A DNA stretch of 64,000 bases from Tenacibaculum sp. (GTDB taxonomy: Bacteria > Bacteroidota > Bacteroidia > Flavobacteriales > Flavobacteriaceae). The notes beneath the pieces were generated by a model, which was given only the letters and a program-made list of their open reading frames with translations, was not told where the DNA came from and searched no databases. The stretch lies in NCBI GenBank assembly GCA_022448525.1, contig JAKVCX010000012.1, positions 1 to 64,000 of the forward strand. The letters are read 5' to 3'. This document shows, piece after piece, positions 43,628 through 53,069 of this stretch. How positions within the stretch are numbered: position 1 is the stretch's first letter; each line of letters starts with the position of its first letter. The translations under genes were made by a program, and so were the position numbers.

Positions 43628-46000
43628 TTACTGAAATGAGTGATACATTTTAATGTAAGATAACTCTAAAAATAAAGACACCTCTCTGTCAGTTTTACCA
43701 TCTTCAAGCATCTTATAAGCTTTATAGTAATTTTCCTTCTTAAAGTTTTTCAAACGTTCTTTACTACTATTAATAACATCAACTTTCTTAATATCTTTCA
43801 ATTCTTCAATAATTCGTTGATTTGAAGTATACGCAGCTTCTTTCTTCTTTAAATCTTTCAGAAGTTTCTTTTTTCGTTGACCATTTGTTTTATCATATAA
43901 CATTTTAGCTCGTGCATACCTCTGCTCTACTTTTTCCGATTGTAGGCTCGCGTCTTTGTATAACTTCTTAAGAATTTTAAAATTTAAATCATCATATTTT
44001 GAACTGAAACTTTCATATTTATCAAGTAATTCTAAGTATTCTTCAGCTTTCTTTTTGTATTTCTTTCTTGATTTTAACTCAGCATCTAATAATTCTTGTT
44101 CAGCGGAAGCAAGTTCATTATTTAACTCAGAAACAAGTTTTAAGTCTTGATATTTACTATTCTTTCTTAACTCAAGAATTTCAGAAGTAATTTTACCAGA
44201 ACCTCCAGTAAATGTGTAATCTTTATAGTAAATATCTGACTTGTCTTCTTTCTTTTTAGATTTCTTGCCTTTCTTAGAAGCAGAAAAATCAAACGGATAA
44301 TTATATCCAAATGTGACTGTTAAATCTGCTGTAGTTGTACTTGATGACGTACTTCTGAATAACTGAATAAGATTTAAATTGAAGTTATGTCTTTCTTGTA
44401 AAATATAATTTGCGTTTAATCGAATATTGGCTGCGCTAGAATTACTTTGAGTTCCTGTACTTTGATTGTAAGATGCTCCTAAGGTTGTATTTAATTTATC
44501 TTTGAGAAACTTTTTACCCACAGCAACAGTTGGTCCCCATGTATAAGAATCCTCTGTACCAATGGTGTTATAAGTTGCATTTAAACTTGTAGAGATATTT
44601 AACTTTCGTTGAGGCAGACCAATTGTATAAGACGAATTGAAGTTATGAAAAGTAGATCCATCACCGATTCGTACGATACCATTTTGTTCATTAGCAACTG
44701 TAGCCAATGAATAGTTTGTATTTAAGTTTTGACGTCGATTTTTACTATTTTCAATAATATAACCAACATTAAAATTCGCATTCTGTGATAGTTGACGGTA
44801 ATCAAAAAGTTGATCTTGATTATCAATCAAGTTATCATCATTAATAATATCAAACTGATCTAATCTGTTATTAGTAAATGTTGTAAAATTCGAATAACTC
44901 GCAGAAATATTTACCTTTTGATTCATAGCATAACTTGCATTCACACTTCCTACAGTTCTGCTTGTTGCTGTTTCCTTCTGATTTGCCAAATCATCTCTTT
45001 GAAAACCAACATTAAATGATAAATTAACTTTATTACTAAACAATGAAGTTGTTCCGTTTAAGGTAATATTTTCGAAGTCATTGTTAAAGAAATATCCACC
45101 TAAGGTTTCATATCCAGGATCAATTCTTTCATATCCTACCCCGAAATTATATTTATCAAACGAATAATTTAACTCAGTTCGAAAAGCTTTATAATGTTCC
45201 GTTGAAGCTCTATTATTAAAAAATAAACCTGCTAAGCCACTACTAAAAGAAACTCTTTCAGCTCTAGTATCTTTTGTAATTGCGGTTGATGCGTATTCTC
45301 CACTAAACTGTAAACCATCGGTAATTGCAACTGCTCCACCTAAACTTAAAACTAAATTTTCTTTCGGAAAAACTTGTTTATCCTCAGGAACTGCACTAAT
45401 TGAATTTTCTTGATCTTTTGCATAAAAACCAATCACTTCAACGCTATATTTCTTTCCTGTATATCCAAATTTAGCTCCATACCCCATTCTATGATAAGCT
45501 GGAATTGTTCTCTCATCAGAAGAATCCTCAGTTGCTTTTAATAAACGACCAGACATTGCAGAAAATGAAAACCCACCATTAGGAGTTAATTCAACTCCTC
45601 CTCCAGTAAATTGGTGTCCTGCCAAAGTATAAGGTGAAAATGACATTGTAACATCTCCAATATGTGCTTGAATCCATCTATATTTTGGATGTAGACTTAA
45701 TCGGTTAAAATTGAATGGTAATTGATACTCTAAATCTTCTCCTTGATTAGAGAAGCTATAACTTACGGGAATTGAAAATTCATATATATTGAAATTTAGG
45801 CTTCCTTGTAAAAAATAGGTAAATGGCGAACGTGCATTATTTTGATTCGATGAATAAAATACAGTATTTGCTGCAATATTTCCGCTTATTTTAATTGGTT
45901 TTCCCCGACCGATATTATCAAAATCGATTTGCTGTGCTTCTAACTTTAGTAAACTAAATACCCCAATAAATAGTACTAAACGTAACGTAATGTTTCTCAT
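43628..46000 (-). CDS. Outer-membrane beta-barrel with Lys-rich helical tail
   Basis: The 790-residue protein has a signal peptide (LVLFIGVFSLLKLEAQ) and about 560 residues of alternating beta strands (FTYFLQGSLNFNIYEFSIPV, SVEVIGFYAKDQ, NINLSFNVGF-type patterns), as expected for a large outer-membrane barrel. From about residue 565 it changes to a Lys/Glu-rich, probably coiled-coil region of about 225 residues (KKGKKSKKKEDKSD, LDAELKSRKKYKKKAEEYLE). It is the last gene of the operon, 29 bases after the fifth SprB-like gene. I think it is the membrane anchor or pore of the system; it has no TonB box or plug domain that I can see. Confidence 0.7.
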   Translation of the reverse strand: MRNITLRLVLFIGVFSLLKLEAQQIDFDNIGRGKPIKISGNIAANTVFYSSNQNNARSPFTYFLQGSLNFNIYEFSIPVSYSFSNQGEDLEYQLPFNFNRLSLHPKYRWIQAHIGDVTMSFSPYTLAGHQFTGGGVELTPNGGFSFSAMSGRLLKATEDSSDERTIPAYHRMGYGAKFGYTGKKYSVEVIGFYAKDQENSISAVPEDKQVFPKENLVLSLGGAVAITDGLQFSGEYASTAITKDTRAERVSFSSGLAGLFFNNRASTEHYKAFRTELNYSFDKYNFGVGYERIDPGYETLGGYFFNNDFENITLNGTTSLFSNKVNLSFNVGFQRDDLANQKETATSRTVGSVNASYAMNQKVNISASYSNFTTFTNNRLDQFDIINDDNLIDNQDQLFDYRQLSQNANFNVGYIIENSKNRRQNLNTNYSLATVANEQNGIVRIGDGSTFHNFNSSYTIGLPQRKLNISTSLNATYNTIGTEDSYTWGPTVAVGKKFLKDKLNTTLGASYNQSTGTQSNSSAANIRLNANYILQERHNFNLNLIQLFRSTSSSTTTADLTVTFGYNYPFDFSASKKGKKSKKKEDKSDIYYKDYTFTGGSGKITSEILELRKNSKYQDLKLVSELNNELASAEQELLDAELKSRKKYKKKAEEYLELLDKYESFSSKYDDLNFKILKKLYKDASLQSEKVEQRYARAKMLYDKTNGQRKKKLLKDLKKKEAAYTSNQRIIEELKDIKKVDVINSSKERLKNFKKENYYKAYKMLEDGKTDREVSLFLELSYIKMYHSFQ

Positions 46001-46029
46001 TTCTTCTTAAAAAAATCTACTTTTTCTTT

Positions 46030-47337
46030 CTAATTAGTTCTCATGTAACATTCATGAGAGTCACGAACTTTAACTCTGTATGTTCCTTTTCCTAGCTTGC
46101 TTATTCTTGTAGTTGTATTACTAATAAATGAATTGAAGGTTTCATTTTGTGCATTTGTTCCTGTATAGTTTACCCATTTTGTTCCGTTAAATATTTGTAC
46201 TGTTCCATTTTTAATTAATTGATAGTATAAAGTTCTATTTCCTTCTCTTGTTGCCTCAACATCTATATAACCATCATTTTCATCAAAACAAGTCTCTTCT
46301 GACTGACCTGTAATTGTAAATTCAACTTTTGCAGCATCTAAAATTGTAACAGGCTCTACTATTAAACTATTCCAAGAACTATCATTCGGATCTATTCCTC
46401 CCCTTCCACCATGAGTTTGATATTTCAAAAGGTAACTTCCGGCATCTAACATTCTTGGCCATTTAAAACTAAAAGTACCATCCCCATTATTTATTAAACT
46501 AGTTGTTTGTTCTTGACCAACTAATACATTATTACTGTTATAAAGTGTAATTACGAGTTCTTCATTTGAAAATAAATTTCTATCAATATTTATTGTAAAA
46601 TCACCGTCTGAGTCATAATTACAAGTTATTGGATTTGTATCAATAGAACTTAAACCTGGAGAAGGATATTCGAATATGTATATGTAAGGACCTGTAGGAC
46701 TCCACCCATTACATAATTCTAATTTATATTGAATACTTTGATCGATATAATCTTCAGCACTCGCCCCAAATAAATCTTCAGCATCAAATGTGATAGAACT
46801 TTTTCCTAAAAATCTACTCGGAAATTGCTTCCAAGTATTAGAATTTATATCCAAATATTGCCAATTATAAACTAAAGGATGATAACCCGGTGTAGCTTCT
46901 AAAGTTATTTCGGTTCTTTTATTTGCAATCCCCGGATTTGGTGTTAATATTTTGAAATTATCATCAGGTCTTACACTAACAAAACTTACTTCATGATCAT
47001 AACAATAATTTGAGATATCAATTGTCGGATTAAATGTTTTACCACAAAAAAGTTCTTCAGGATTGCTAACAGGAATAAATCGATCAGAATTACTTTGATC
47101 GGTGCATCCTTCATTATTACCTATATCAGAGCTATATAATCCAGTAATATTTCCCTTAACACTTGCTACTCCAGTTAATCCATTCCTACATGGAACTGCT
47201 CCATCAGCAATATCTCCTTGACCACAAGATAAAATTGCTCTTTCGGTCTTTTGATAAATTACATAACCTTGCGAGAAACAAATTTGTTGAATGAATAGCA
47301 CAAATATTGTGATTATTAAACTATAATTATTTCTCAT
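46030..47337 (-). CDS. Secreted SprB-like repeat protein, paralog 5
   Basis: The 435-residue protein has a signal peptide (LIITIFVLFIQQICFSQG), a variable N-terminal domain of about 220 residues, and two conserved SprB-like modules: CNYDSDGDFTINIDRNLFSN ... DAGSYLLKYQ, then CFDENDGYIDVEATREG ... GKGTYRVKVRDSHECYM. SprB-type repeats occur in gliding adhesins and other surface proteins. The chain ends directly at the last module with no T9SS tail. It overlaps the preceding paralog by 4 bases (ATGA). Confidence 0.75.
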   Translation of the reverse strand: MRNNYSLIITIFVLFIQQICFSQGYVIYQKTERAILSCGQGDIADGAVPCRNGLTGVASVKGNITGLYSSDIGNNEGCTDQSNSDRFIPVSNPEELFCGKTFNPTIDISNYCYDHEVSFVSVRPDDNFKILTPNPGIANKRTEITLEATPGYHPLVYNWQYLDINSNTWKQFPSRFLGKSSITFDAEDLFGASAEDYIDQSIQYKLELCNGWSPTGPYIYIFEYPSPGLSSIDTNPITCNYDSDGDFTINIDRNLFSNEELVITLYNSNNVLVGQEQTTSLINNGDGTFSFKWPRMLDAGSYLLKYQTHGGRGGIDPNDSSWNSLIVEPVTILDAAKVEFTITGQSEETCFDENDGYIDVEATREGNRTLYYQLIKNGTVQIFNGTKWVNYTGTNAQNETFNSFISNTTTRISKLGKGTYRVKVRDSHECYMRTN

Positions 47338-48698
47338 CTTGCATTACATTTTTCAGAGTCTCTTACTTTAACTCTATAGGTTCCTCTTCCCAACTTATTA
47401 ATTCTTGTTGTTGTACTATTATTAAAAGCATAATAGGTTTCATTATTAGGATCTCCTCCTGTATAATTCACCCAATTTGTACCATTAAAAACTTGAATAT
47501 TTCCGTCTTTTGTTAACTGAAAAAACAATCCTCTTCCTGATTCTCTTGATGCAGAGATATCTATATAACCATCATTTTCTTCAAAACAATTCTCATCTGA
47601 AGAGTTTGTTATGGAGAATATAACTTTGGCTGGTTTGGGAATTGTAAAAACAGGACTAAATTCAACTGTATCCCATGAGGGATCATTATCTGGTATATTC
47701 CCGGTTCCATTCAAAGTTTGATATTTAACTCGATATGAAGCTGCATCCAAATCTTCCAACCAATTATATCCAAATGTTCCATCTCCATTATTAATTAAAC
47801 TTGTCGTAGATTCTTGATTGAATAAAATAGCATCATTAACTCCATCATATAGAGTGAAAATTATCTTTTCGTTAGTATCTAAATCTCTCTTTACTGAAAT
47901 TTTAAATCCTCCGTCTGAAGAATAATTACATGTCGTTGGACTCGGATCGACGTTATCAAAAACAGGAGAGCAAGATGCAGATTTTAATATTATCTCATCT
48001 GAATATGCATTCGCGGCAGTAGTTCCATAAGTAGGAAGATATCGAGCTCTTAATCGAAAATTATCTCCTGTATTTAAACCTGGAAAATCTGAAGTAGCAA
48101 TACTTACAGTCATAGTATTAGTCCCATAAGGGATTACCTCTTGCCATGTAGAACTTCCTAATAATTTGTATTCTAATGCAAATTTAAACTGGCATCCTGA
48201 AGAAACTTTAATATCACGCGGAGCACATTCTTTTAATTCATTTGAAGTTGCTCCCGCAGTGTTTAATGTAAACAAGCTTTCCATTTTAATAAGTTTGAAA
48301 CTTGTATAACTCTCATTTAAACATTGGAAAGAATTAAACGTTCCTGTTAATAACTGAGTTCCTTGGATGCACCCAGTAAAAGGTAAAGTATTCGTATTGC
48401 TTGTGATATTGTTACAACCTCCTATAAAACCAGGTGAATAACGAGCAAAAGAAGTAACTGAAGTTACGTCTTGAGCAAATTCAACCATTTTGAATTCGTT
48501 TATATTTATTGAGCTTGGTCTTGTTTGATTAAAGCTAGATAATTGACCTGCATTTGTAGAAATCGTACTTTCAAAATATAACGGAGTTCCTGTAGCAGAA
48601 GAAGAAAAAGAAGCTCTGTACTCATATAAATAAACATGCTGGCAGTAAGCCGAAAAGGCACTGCAAAACATCAATATATGTAAAAGTTTAGTTTTCAT
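47334..48698 (-). CDS. Secreted SprB-like repeat protein, paralog 4
   Basis: The 454-residue paralog has a signal peptide (LLHILMFCSAFSAYCQ). Its N-terminal domain (residues about 22-240, EYRASFSSSATGTPLYFEST) differs strongly from those of the neighbours. The two C-terminal modules are conserved (CNYSSDGGFKISVKRDL; CFEENDGYIDISASRESG; GRGTYRVKVRDSEKC). It ends CNAR, a few residues earlier than its paralogs, because its stop overlaps the next ATG. Confidence 0.75.
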   Translation of the reverse strand: MKTKLLHILMFCSAFSAYCQHVYLYEYRASFSSSATGTPLYFESTISTNAGQLSSFNQTRPSSININEFKMVEFAQDVTSVTSFARYSPGFIGGCNNITSNTNTLPFTGCIQGTQLLTGTFNSFQCLNESYTSFKLIKMESLFTLNTAGATSNELKECAPRDIKVSSGCQFKFALEYKLLGSSTWQEVIPYGTNTMTVSIATSDFPGLNTGDNFRLRARYLPTYGTTAANAYSDEIILKSASCSPVFDNVDPSPTTCNYSSDGGFKISVKRDLDTNEKIIFTLYDGVNDAILFNQESTTSLINNGDGTFGYNWLEDLDAASYRVKYQTLNGTGNIPDNDPSWDTVEFSPVFTIPKPAKVIFSITNSSDENCFEENDGYIDISASRESGRGLFFQLTKDGNIQVFNGTNWVNYTGGDPNNETYYAFNNSTTTRINKLGRGTYRVKVRDSEKCNAR

Positions 48699-48724
48699 TT
48701 ATAATGGGAGTTTTATTCTTTTTA

Positions 48725-50035
48725 CTATTTCATATAACATTTTTCAGAGTCTCGAACTTTTACTCGATATACCCCTTTTATTAATTTATCAATTCTAGTT
48801 GTTGATTCATTTGTAAATGAATTAAACGTTTCACTATCGGAATCAGTACCAGTATAATTCACCCAATTGGTACCATTAAAAATTTGAATCTTCCCATCTT
48901 TTGTTAACTGAAAAAATAAATCTCTTCCTGGTTCTCTCGATGCAGAAAGATCTATATAACCATCTTTCTCATTAAAACAATTTTCATCAGATTTATTTGT
49001 TATTGAAAAACTAACAGATTCCGCTTTTTTAACTTCAAAAGTCCCTACTGAATTTAAAGAACTCCACGAAGAATCATTTGGGTTAATTCCTCCAGATCCA
49101 TTGTGTGATTGATATTTTACACTATATGTACCTCCATCTAAATTTCCTGTCCATAAATAGCCATAATTACCTCCACCATTATTTATTAAGCTTGTAGTAA
49201 ACTCCTGTCCTACTAATGCGTTATTAGTAGCATCATATAAGGTTATTACTAATTCTTCTACAGAATTTAAATTTCTTTTGACATTTAATTTGAAACTACC
49301 ATCTGTAGTGTAATTACAAGTTGTATCTGTTTTATTAATACTATGAAATTCTGGTGAGCAAGAAACTATTTTATATCCCTTGAATGGAGACTGGATTCCA
49401 TTACTCATCTTAAATCTAAAAAAGATAGTTTTACCAATATTAGCTCTAAGGTTAACTTGAAATGAATCTAAAGAAACCGATATATTCTGCTTATTTTGAG
49501 AATTATTCACAACACCAACAGTGGAATTTAAAGAATACTCCCATTCGATGATATCTGATGCTGGTACTACTGACGGTGCAGTAATTATAGTTCCTCCTGT
49601 GCAATTCAGCTCTCTCGGAGTATTATCAACTACCTCAAAATAGATTGCAGAAGGAGCTGCTATTTGAAAAGGTTTAACTTCATAATAGGCATTTTGATTT
49701 TCTGGAATGCTAAATGTATATCCTCCTAAACTATAAGTACTTCCTCTGTTAGAACCTTCTATCCATCGGCAATTACCACTATTTTCAACAAATTTTGCTG
49801 GTCTAGTATTTAAATTAAAATTACCATCTGTAGTTTCCAAAACAACTCCATTTTTATCCTCTAGTCTTAAATAACCTGCACCACTAGGCACTGAAGCAGG
49901 ATTTGACCTAAAACAGTAGGATGCACCACCTGTATTTTGGTAATACAACGAATTTTTTACACTTACATAATAGGATTGTCCAAACCCCATTAAGTAAAAA
50001 CTAAAAAATATAAAAAGTAATATCTTGTTCTTCAT
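48725..50035 (-). CDS. Secreted SprB-like repeat protein, paralog 3
   Basis: The 436-residue paralog has a signal peptide (KILLFIFFSFYLMGFGQ), a unique N-terminal domain of about 200 residues (SYYVSVKNSLYYQNTGG) and two modules: CNYTTDGSFKLNVKRNL ... DGGTYSVKYQSHNG and CFNEKDGYIDLSASREPG ... KGVYRVKVRDSEKC. The spacing of 26 bases to the next gene is the same style as the other members of the array. Confidence 0.75.
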   Translation of the reverse strand: MKNKILLFIFFSFYLMGFGQSYYVSVKNSLYYQNTGGASYCFRSNPASVPSGAGYLRLEDKNGVVLETTDGNFNLNTRPAKFVENSGNCRWIEGSNRGSTYSLGGYTFSIPENQNAYYEVKPFQIAAPSAIYFEVVDNTPRELNCTGGTIITAPSVVPASDIIEWEYSLNSTVGVVNNSQNKQNISVSLDSFQVNLRANIGKTIFFRFKMSNGIQSPFKGYKIVSCSPEFHSINKTDTTCNYTTDGSFKLNVKRNLNSVEELVITLYDATNNALVGQEFTTSLINNGGGNYGYLWTGNLDGGTYSVKYQSHNGSGGINPNDSSWSSLNSVGTFEVKKAESVSFSITNKSDENCFNEKDGYIDLSASREPGRDLFFQLTKDGKIQIFNGTNWVNYTGTDSDSETFNSFTNESTTRIDKLIKGVYRVKVRDSEKCYMK

Positions 50036-50062
50036 TAATTCCTATAACTCTTTCTTTTTCCT

Positions 50063-51547
50063 CTAATTATTCATCTTCATATAACACTTTTGTGCATCTC
50101 TTACCTTCACTCTGTAAATTCCTTTTCCTAGTTTGTTTATAATTGTTTTATCATCATTTGTAAATGGATAATATGTTTCATTCTCAGGATCTGATCCTGT
50201 GTAATTCACCCAATTTGTTCCATTAAATATTTGGACAATTCCGTTATTACTTAGTTGATAAAGTAACGTTCTAGAGCCTTCTCTAAAAGCTGAAACTTCT
50301 ATATAACCATCTTTTTCATTGAAACAGTTTTCATCTGAAATTGTATCAATTGCAAAATTTACTGGATCAACTGAATCAATTGTAATTATATCTCCTACAA
50401 ATACAAGCAAATCAAAAGAACCAGGACTAACATTCGTCGCTATATTTACAGTTTGATATTTCATTCTGTAATTCCCAGCAGGCAACTCCTCAGGCCAATT
50501 ATAACTATATGTTCCATCTCCATTATTTACTAATGAAGTAATATTTAACTTTTGACCTCCTGTTGGAATAATAGTAAAATCTCCAGAAGTAATATCTTCT
50601 TTAAATAAGGTTACCGCTAGTTTTTCATTAGGTTCTAAATCTCTACCTACTTTTAATTCTAGACTACCGTCTTCATAACCATTACATGAAATTGATTTGG
50701 TTGTAACACTTTTAAATTCAGGTGAATTTGAAATTATATTGAATGTAAATATTTCGGTACCTATCACAGGCAAATACTCTTGAGGTCCAATATGAATAGT
50801 TCCGTGAATATTTAAATTTGAATTATTTAATTCAGCTTTTACTCTCAAAATCTTATTAAATTCGACAGACTCATTAACTAAAATTTCCCCGACAGTAGAT
50901 TTCATGGGGAAATCATGTTTAATGTCAGCTGGGAAATCTTTAAAACTCCCGTTATCATAACTATATTTCCAAATAATTTCAGGAATTTTAACTATTGGAT
51001 CTGTAAAAGAATTAATTGGACTCTTAAATAATAAATCGATAGTTGAACGAGTATTATCCGTAGGAAATTGATAATAAGGTAAGACAATAGAGTAGAAGTG
51101 AAATTCGTCCATATCCTCTACTTTATTTGATGTATTAATAGCAAACAATTTAGTAGATGGATAAGTTTTCCCTCCAAGATAATGCTCATAAGGAATTAAA
51201 TCCTTCTCTTCATCAAAGTAAAACCCTTCCACAATACCTTCTTGAGTTTCTCCATTAATCCTGGGATGTAACTTAAATGGTTCTAAAGAATTATCTGCTC
51301 TATGAACACCACTTTCAGTTGTTTCAGTTATAAACCCTAAACTTATTGTTCCTCCTCCAGGCAAAGTCAATATTTGCTCTCTTTCTTCAACATTAAAAAC
51401 TCTATTTACGTAAGCATGTGATAAACTTCCAGAAGATCTAGGAATAGTATAATAATCTCTACTACTATACCAAACACCATACTCCTGAGCATTTACAAAT
51501 CCACTAAAAAATAGTGTAAAAACTATTATTAACTTTTTAAGTTCCAT
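50063..51547 (-). CDS. Secreted SprB-like repeat protein, paralog 2
   Basis: The 494-residue paralog has a signal peptide (LIIVFTLFFSGFVNAQ), an N-terminal domain of about 265 residues (EYGVWYSSRDYYTIPRSSGS) and two modules ending GKGIYRVKVRDAQKCYM. Much of its C-terminal half (coded by 50310-50623) is nearly identical at DNA level to paralog 1, so a recent duplication or gene conversion is likely. It shares a distant N-terminal layout with paralog 1, for instance FKDFPA and FPMKSTV against FWKDFPA and VPMDATV. Confidence 0.75.
   Translation of the reverse strand: MELKKLIIVFTLFFSGFVNAQEYGVWYSSRDYYTIPRSSGSLSHAYVNRVFNVEEREQILTLPGGGTISLGFITETTESGVHRADNSLEPFKLHPRINGETQEGIVEGFYFDEEKDLIPYEHYLGGKTYPSTKLFAINTSNKVEDMDEFHFYSIVLPYYQFPTDNTRSTIDLLFKSPINSFTDPIVKIPEIIWKYSYDNGSFKDFPADIKHDFPMKSTVGEILVNESVEFNKILRVKAELNNSNLNIHGTIHIGPQEYLPVIGTEIFTFNIISNSPEFKSVTTKSISCNGYEDGSLELKVGRDLEPNEKLAVTLFKEDITSGDFTIIPTGGQKLNITSLVNNGDGTYSYNWPEELPAGNYRMKYQTVNIATNVSPGSFDLLVFVGDIITIDSVDPVNFAIDTISDENCFNEKDGYIEVSAFREGSRTLLYQLSNNGIVQIFNGTNWVNYTGSDPENETYYPFTNDDKTIINKLGKGIYRVKVRDAQKCYMKMNN
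50310..50623 (-). repeat. Near-identical 314-base block, copy in paralog 2
   Basis: This block matches 51817-52130 with three mismatches and no gaps by eye. It encodes part of the two conserved modules. The N-terminal coding parts of the same genes are far more diverged. Confidence 0.9.
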
Positions 51548-51572
51548 TTAAAATAAACTAACCTTTTCTTTT

Positions 51573-53066
51573 CTAATTAATCTTCATATAACACTTCTGT
51601 GCATCTCTTACCTTCACTCTGTAAACTCCTTTTCCTAGTTTGCTTATAATTGTTCTATCATTATTTGTAAATGTATAATATGTTTCATTCTCAGAATCTG
51701 ACCCTGTATAATTCACCCAATTTGTTCCATTAAACATTTGAACAATTCCGTTATTACTTAACTGATAAAGTAACGTTCTAGAGCCTTCTCTAGTAGCTGA
51801 AACTTCTATATAACCGTCTTTTTCATTGAAACAGTTTTCATCTGAAATTGTATCAATTGTAAAATTTACTGGATCAACTGAATCAATTGTAATTATATCT
51901 CCTACAAATACAAGCAAATCAAAAGAACCAGGACTAACATTCGTCGCTATATTTACCGTTTGATATTTCATTCTGTAATTCCCAGCAGGCAACTCCTCAG
52001 GCCAATTATAACTATATGTTCCATCTCCATTATTTACTAATGAAGTAATATTTAACTTTTGACCTCCTGTTGGAATAATAGTAAAGTCTCCAGAAGTAAT
52101 ATCTTCTTTAAATAAGGTTACCGCTAGTTTCTCATCTGAATTTAAATCTCTACTCAATTTTAACTCTAAGCTTCCGTCTTCATCTCCATTACACGTAATT
52201 CCTTTAGGAACAATTCCTCGTAACTCAGGAGAAGCGTCAAAAATATCTAAAGAAATTATTTCAGAACTTGCCGTTGGCATTATAATATCTCTCTCTTCAA
52301 AAAAACCAAATAGATTTGGTGCAAAACCTCTTCCTGGTGGAGGCGTTAAAACCATTCTTATTCTTACAACATTTATATCTTGTATTGGAAGAAAATCTTC
52401 TGCTAACATTTCTTCTACAGTTGCATCCATAGGAACTCTATTTCGAATACTCGCTGGAAAGTCTTTCCAAAAAAAAGTTCCTGCATTCGTTTGATACTGC
52501 CATTTTACATAAGGAACGTTTCTTGGTGTATCTGAAAATGTATTAGCCGTTGATTTGAAAATTTTTTCTGTAGTTGCTCTTTGTCTATTTAATCCTGATG
52601 GTTGCACATACTTCGGTAATACAGTTGCCCACTGATAAATCCTTACAGGTGGACTATATGTTGTCATATGTTGTATATCAGTTGGACCGAAACCTTGATC
52701 ATTTGATCCATCAAATGGAGCTCCTATAAAATGATGTTCAAACTTGTTTAAATTAAATGATCCTGATTTAGTGACATACACTCCATTAAAGTTTGGCGTA
52801 TATCTTAATTCATATCTTCCTCTAATTGGAAAAGTAGCATTAGTTACAATGGCATGGGAACCTGTTTCTCTGACAGCTTCATCTCCAAAAATATAAGGTG
52901 GAGTTAATGACTTATAGTATATTCTACGTATGTATCTGTAATTCGCTTGACTCGTGGGTAAGTTTATATCCAACGTTCCATCACCTGACACAAATAAAGC
53001 GTAGTCTTGTCCGAAGCTTATAAAGCTTACGAAGAATAGGGTGATATTTAAGATATTCGATTTCAT
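51573..53066 (-). CDS. Secreted SprB-like repeat protein, paralog 1
   Basis: The 497-residue first member of the array has a signal peptide (NILNITLFFVSFISFGQ), an N-terminal domain of about 265 residues and two SprB-like modules (CNGDEDGSLELKLSRDL; CFNEKDGYIEVSATREGSR). It starts 3 bases after the HD hydrolase stop, so it is translated from the same transcript. No sorting tail is seen. Confidence 0.75.
   Translation of the reverse strand: MKSNILNITLFFVSFISFGQDYALFVSGDGTLDINLPTSQANYRYIRRIYYKSLTPPYIFGDEAVRETGSHAIVTNATFPIRGRYELRYTPNFNGVYVTKSGSFNLNKFEHHFIGAPFDGSNDQGFGPTDIQHMTTYSPPVRIYQWATVLPKYVQPSGLNRQRATTEKIFKSTANTFSDTPRNVPYVKWQYQTNAGTFFWKDFPASIRNRVPMDATVEEMLAEDFLPIQDINVVRIRMVLTPPPGRGFAPNLFGFFEERDIIMPTASSEIISLDIFDASPELRGIVPKGITCNGDEDGSLELKLSRDLNSDEKLAVTLFKEDITSGDFTIIPTGGQKLNITSLVNNGDGTYSYNWPEELPAGNYRMKYQTVNIATNVSPGSFDLLVFVGDIITIDSVDPVNFTIDTISDENCFNEKDGYIEVSATREGSRTLLYQLSNNGIVQMFNGTNWVNYTGSDSENETYYTFTNNDRTIISKLGKGVYRVKVRDAQKCYMKIN
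51817..52130 (-). repeat. Near-identical 314-base block, copy in paralog 1
   Basis: Partner of the block at 50310-50623. The sharp contrast with the diverged N-terminal coding parts suggests gene conversion or recent duplication followed by change of the N-terminal domain. Confidence 0.9.
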
Positions 53067-53069
53067 ACT

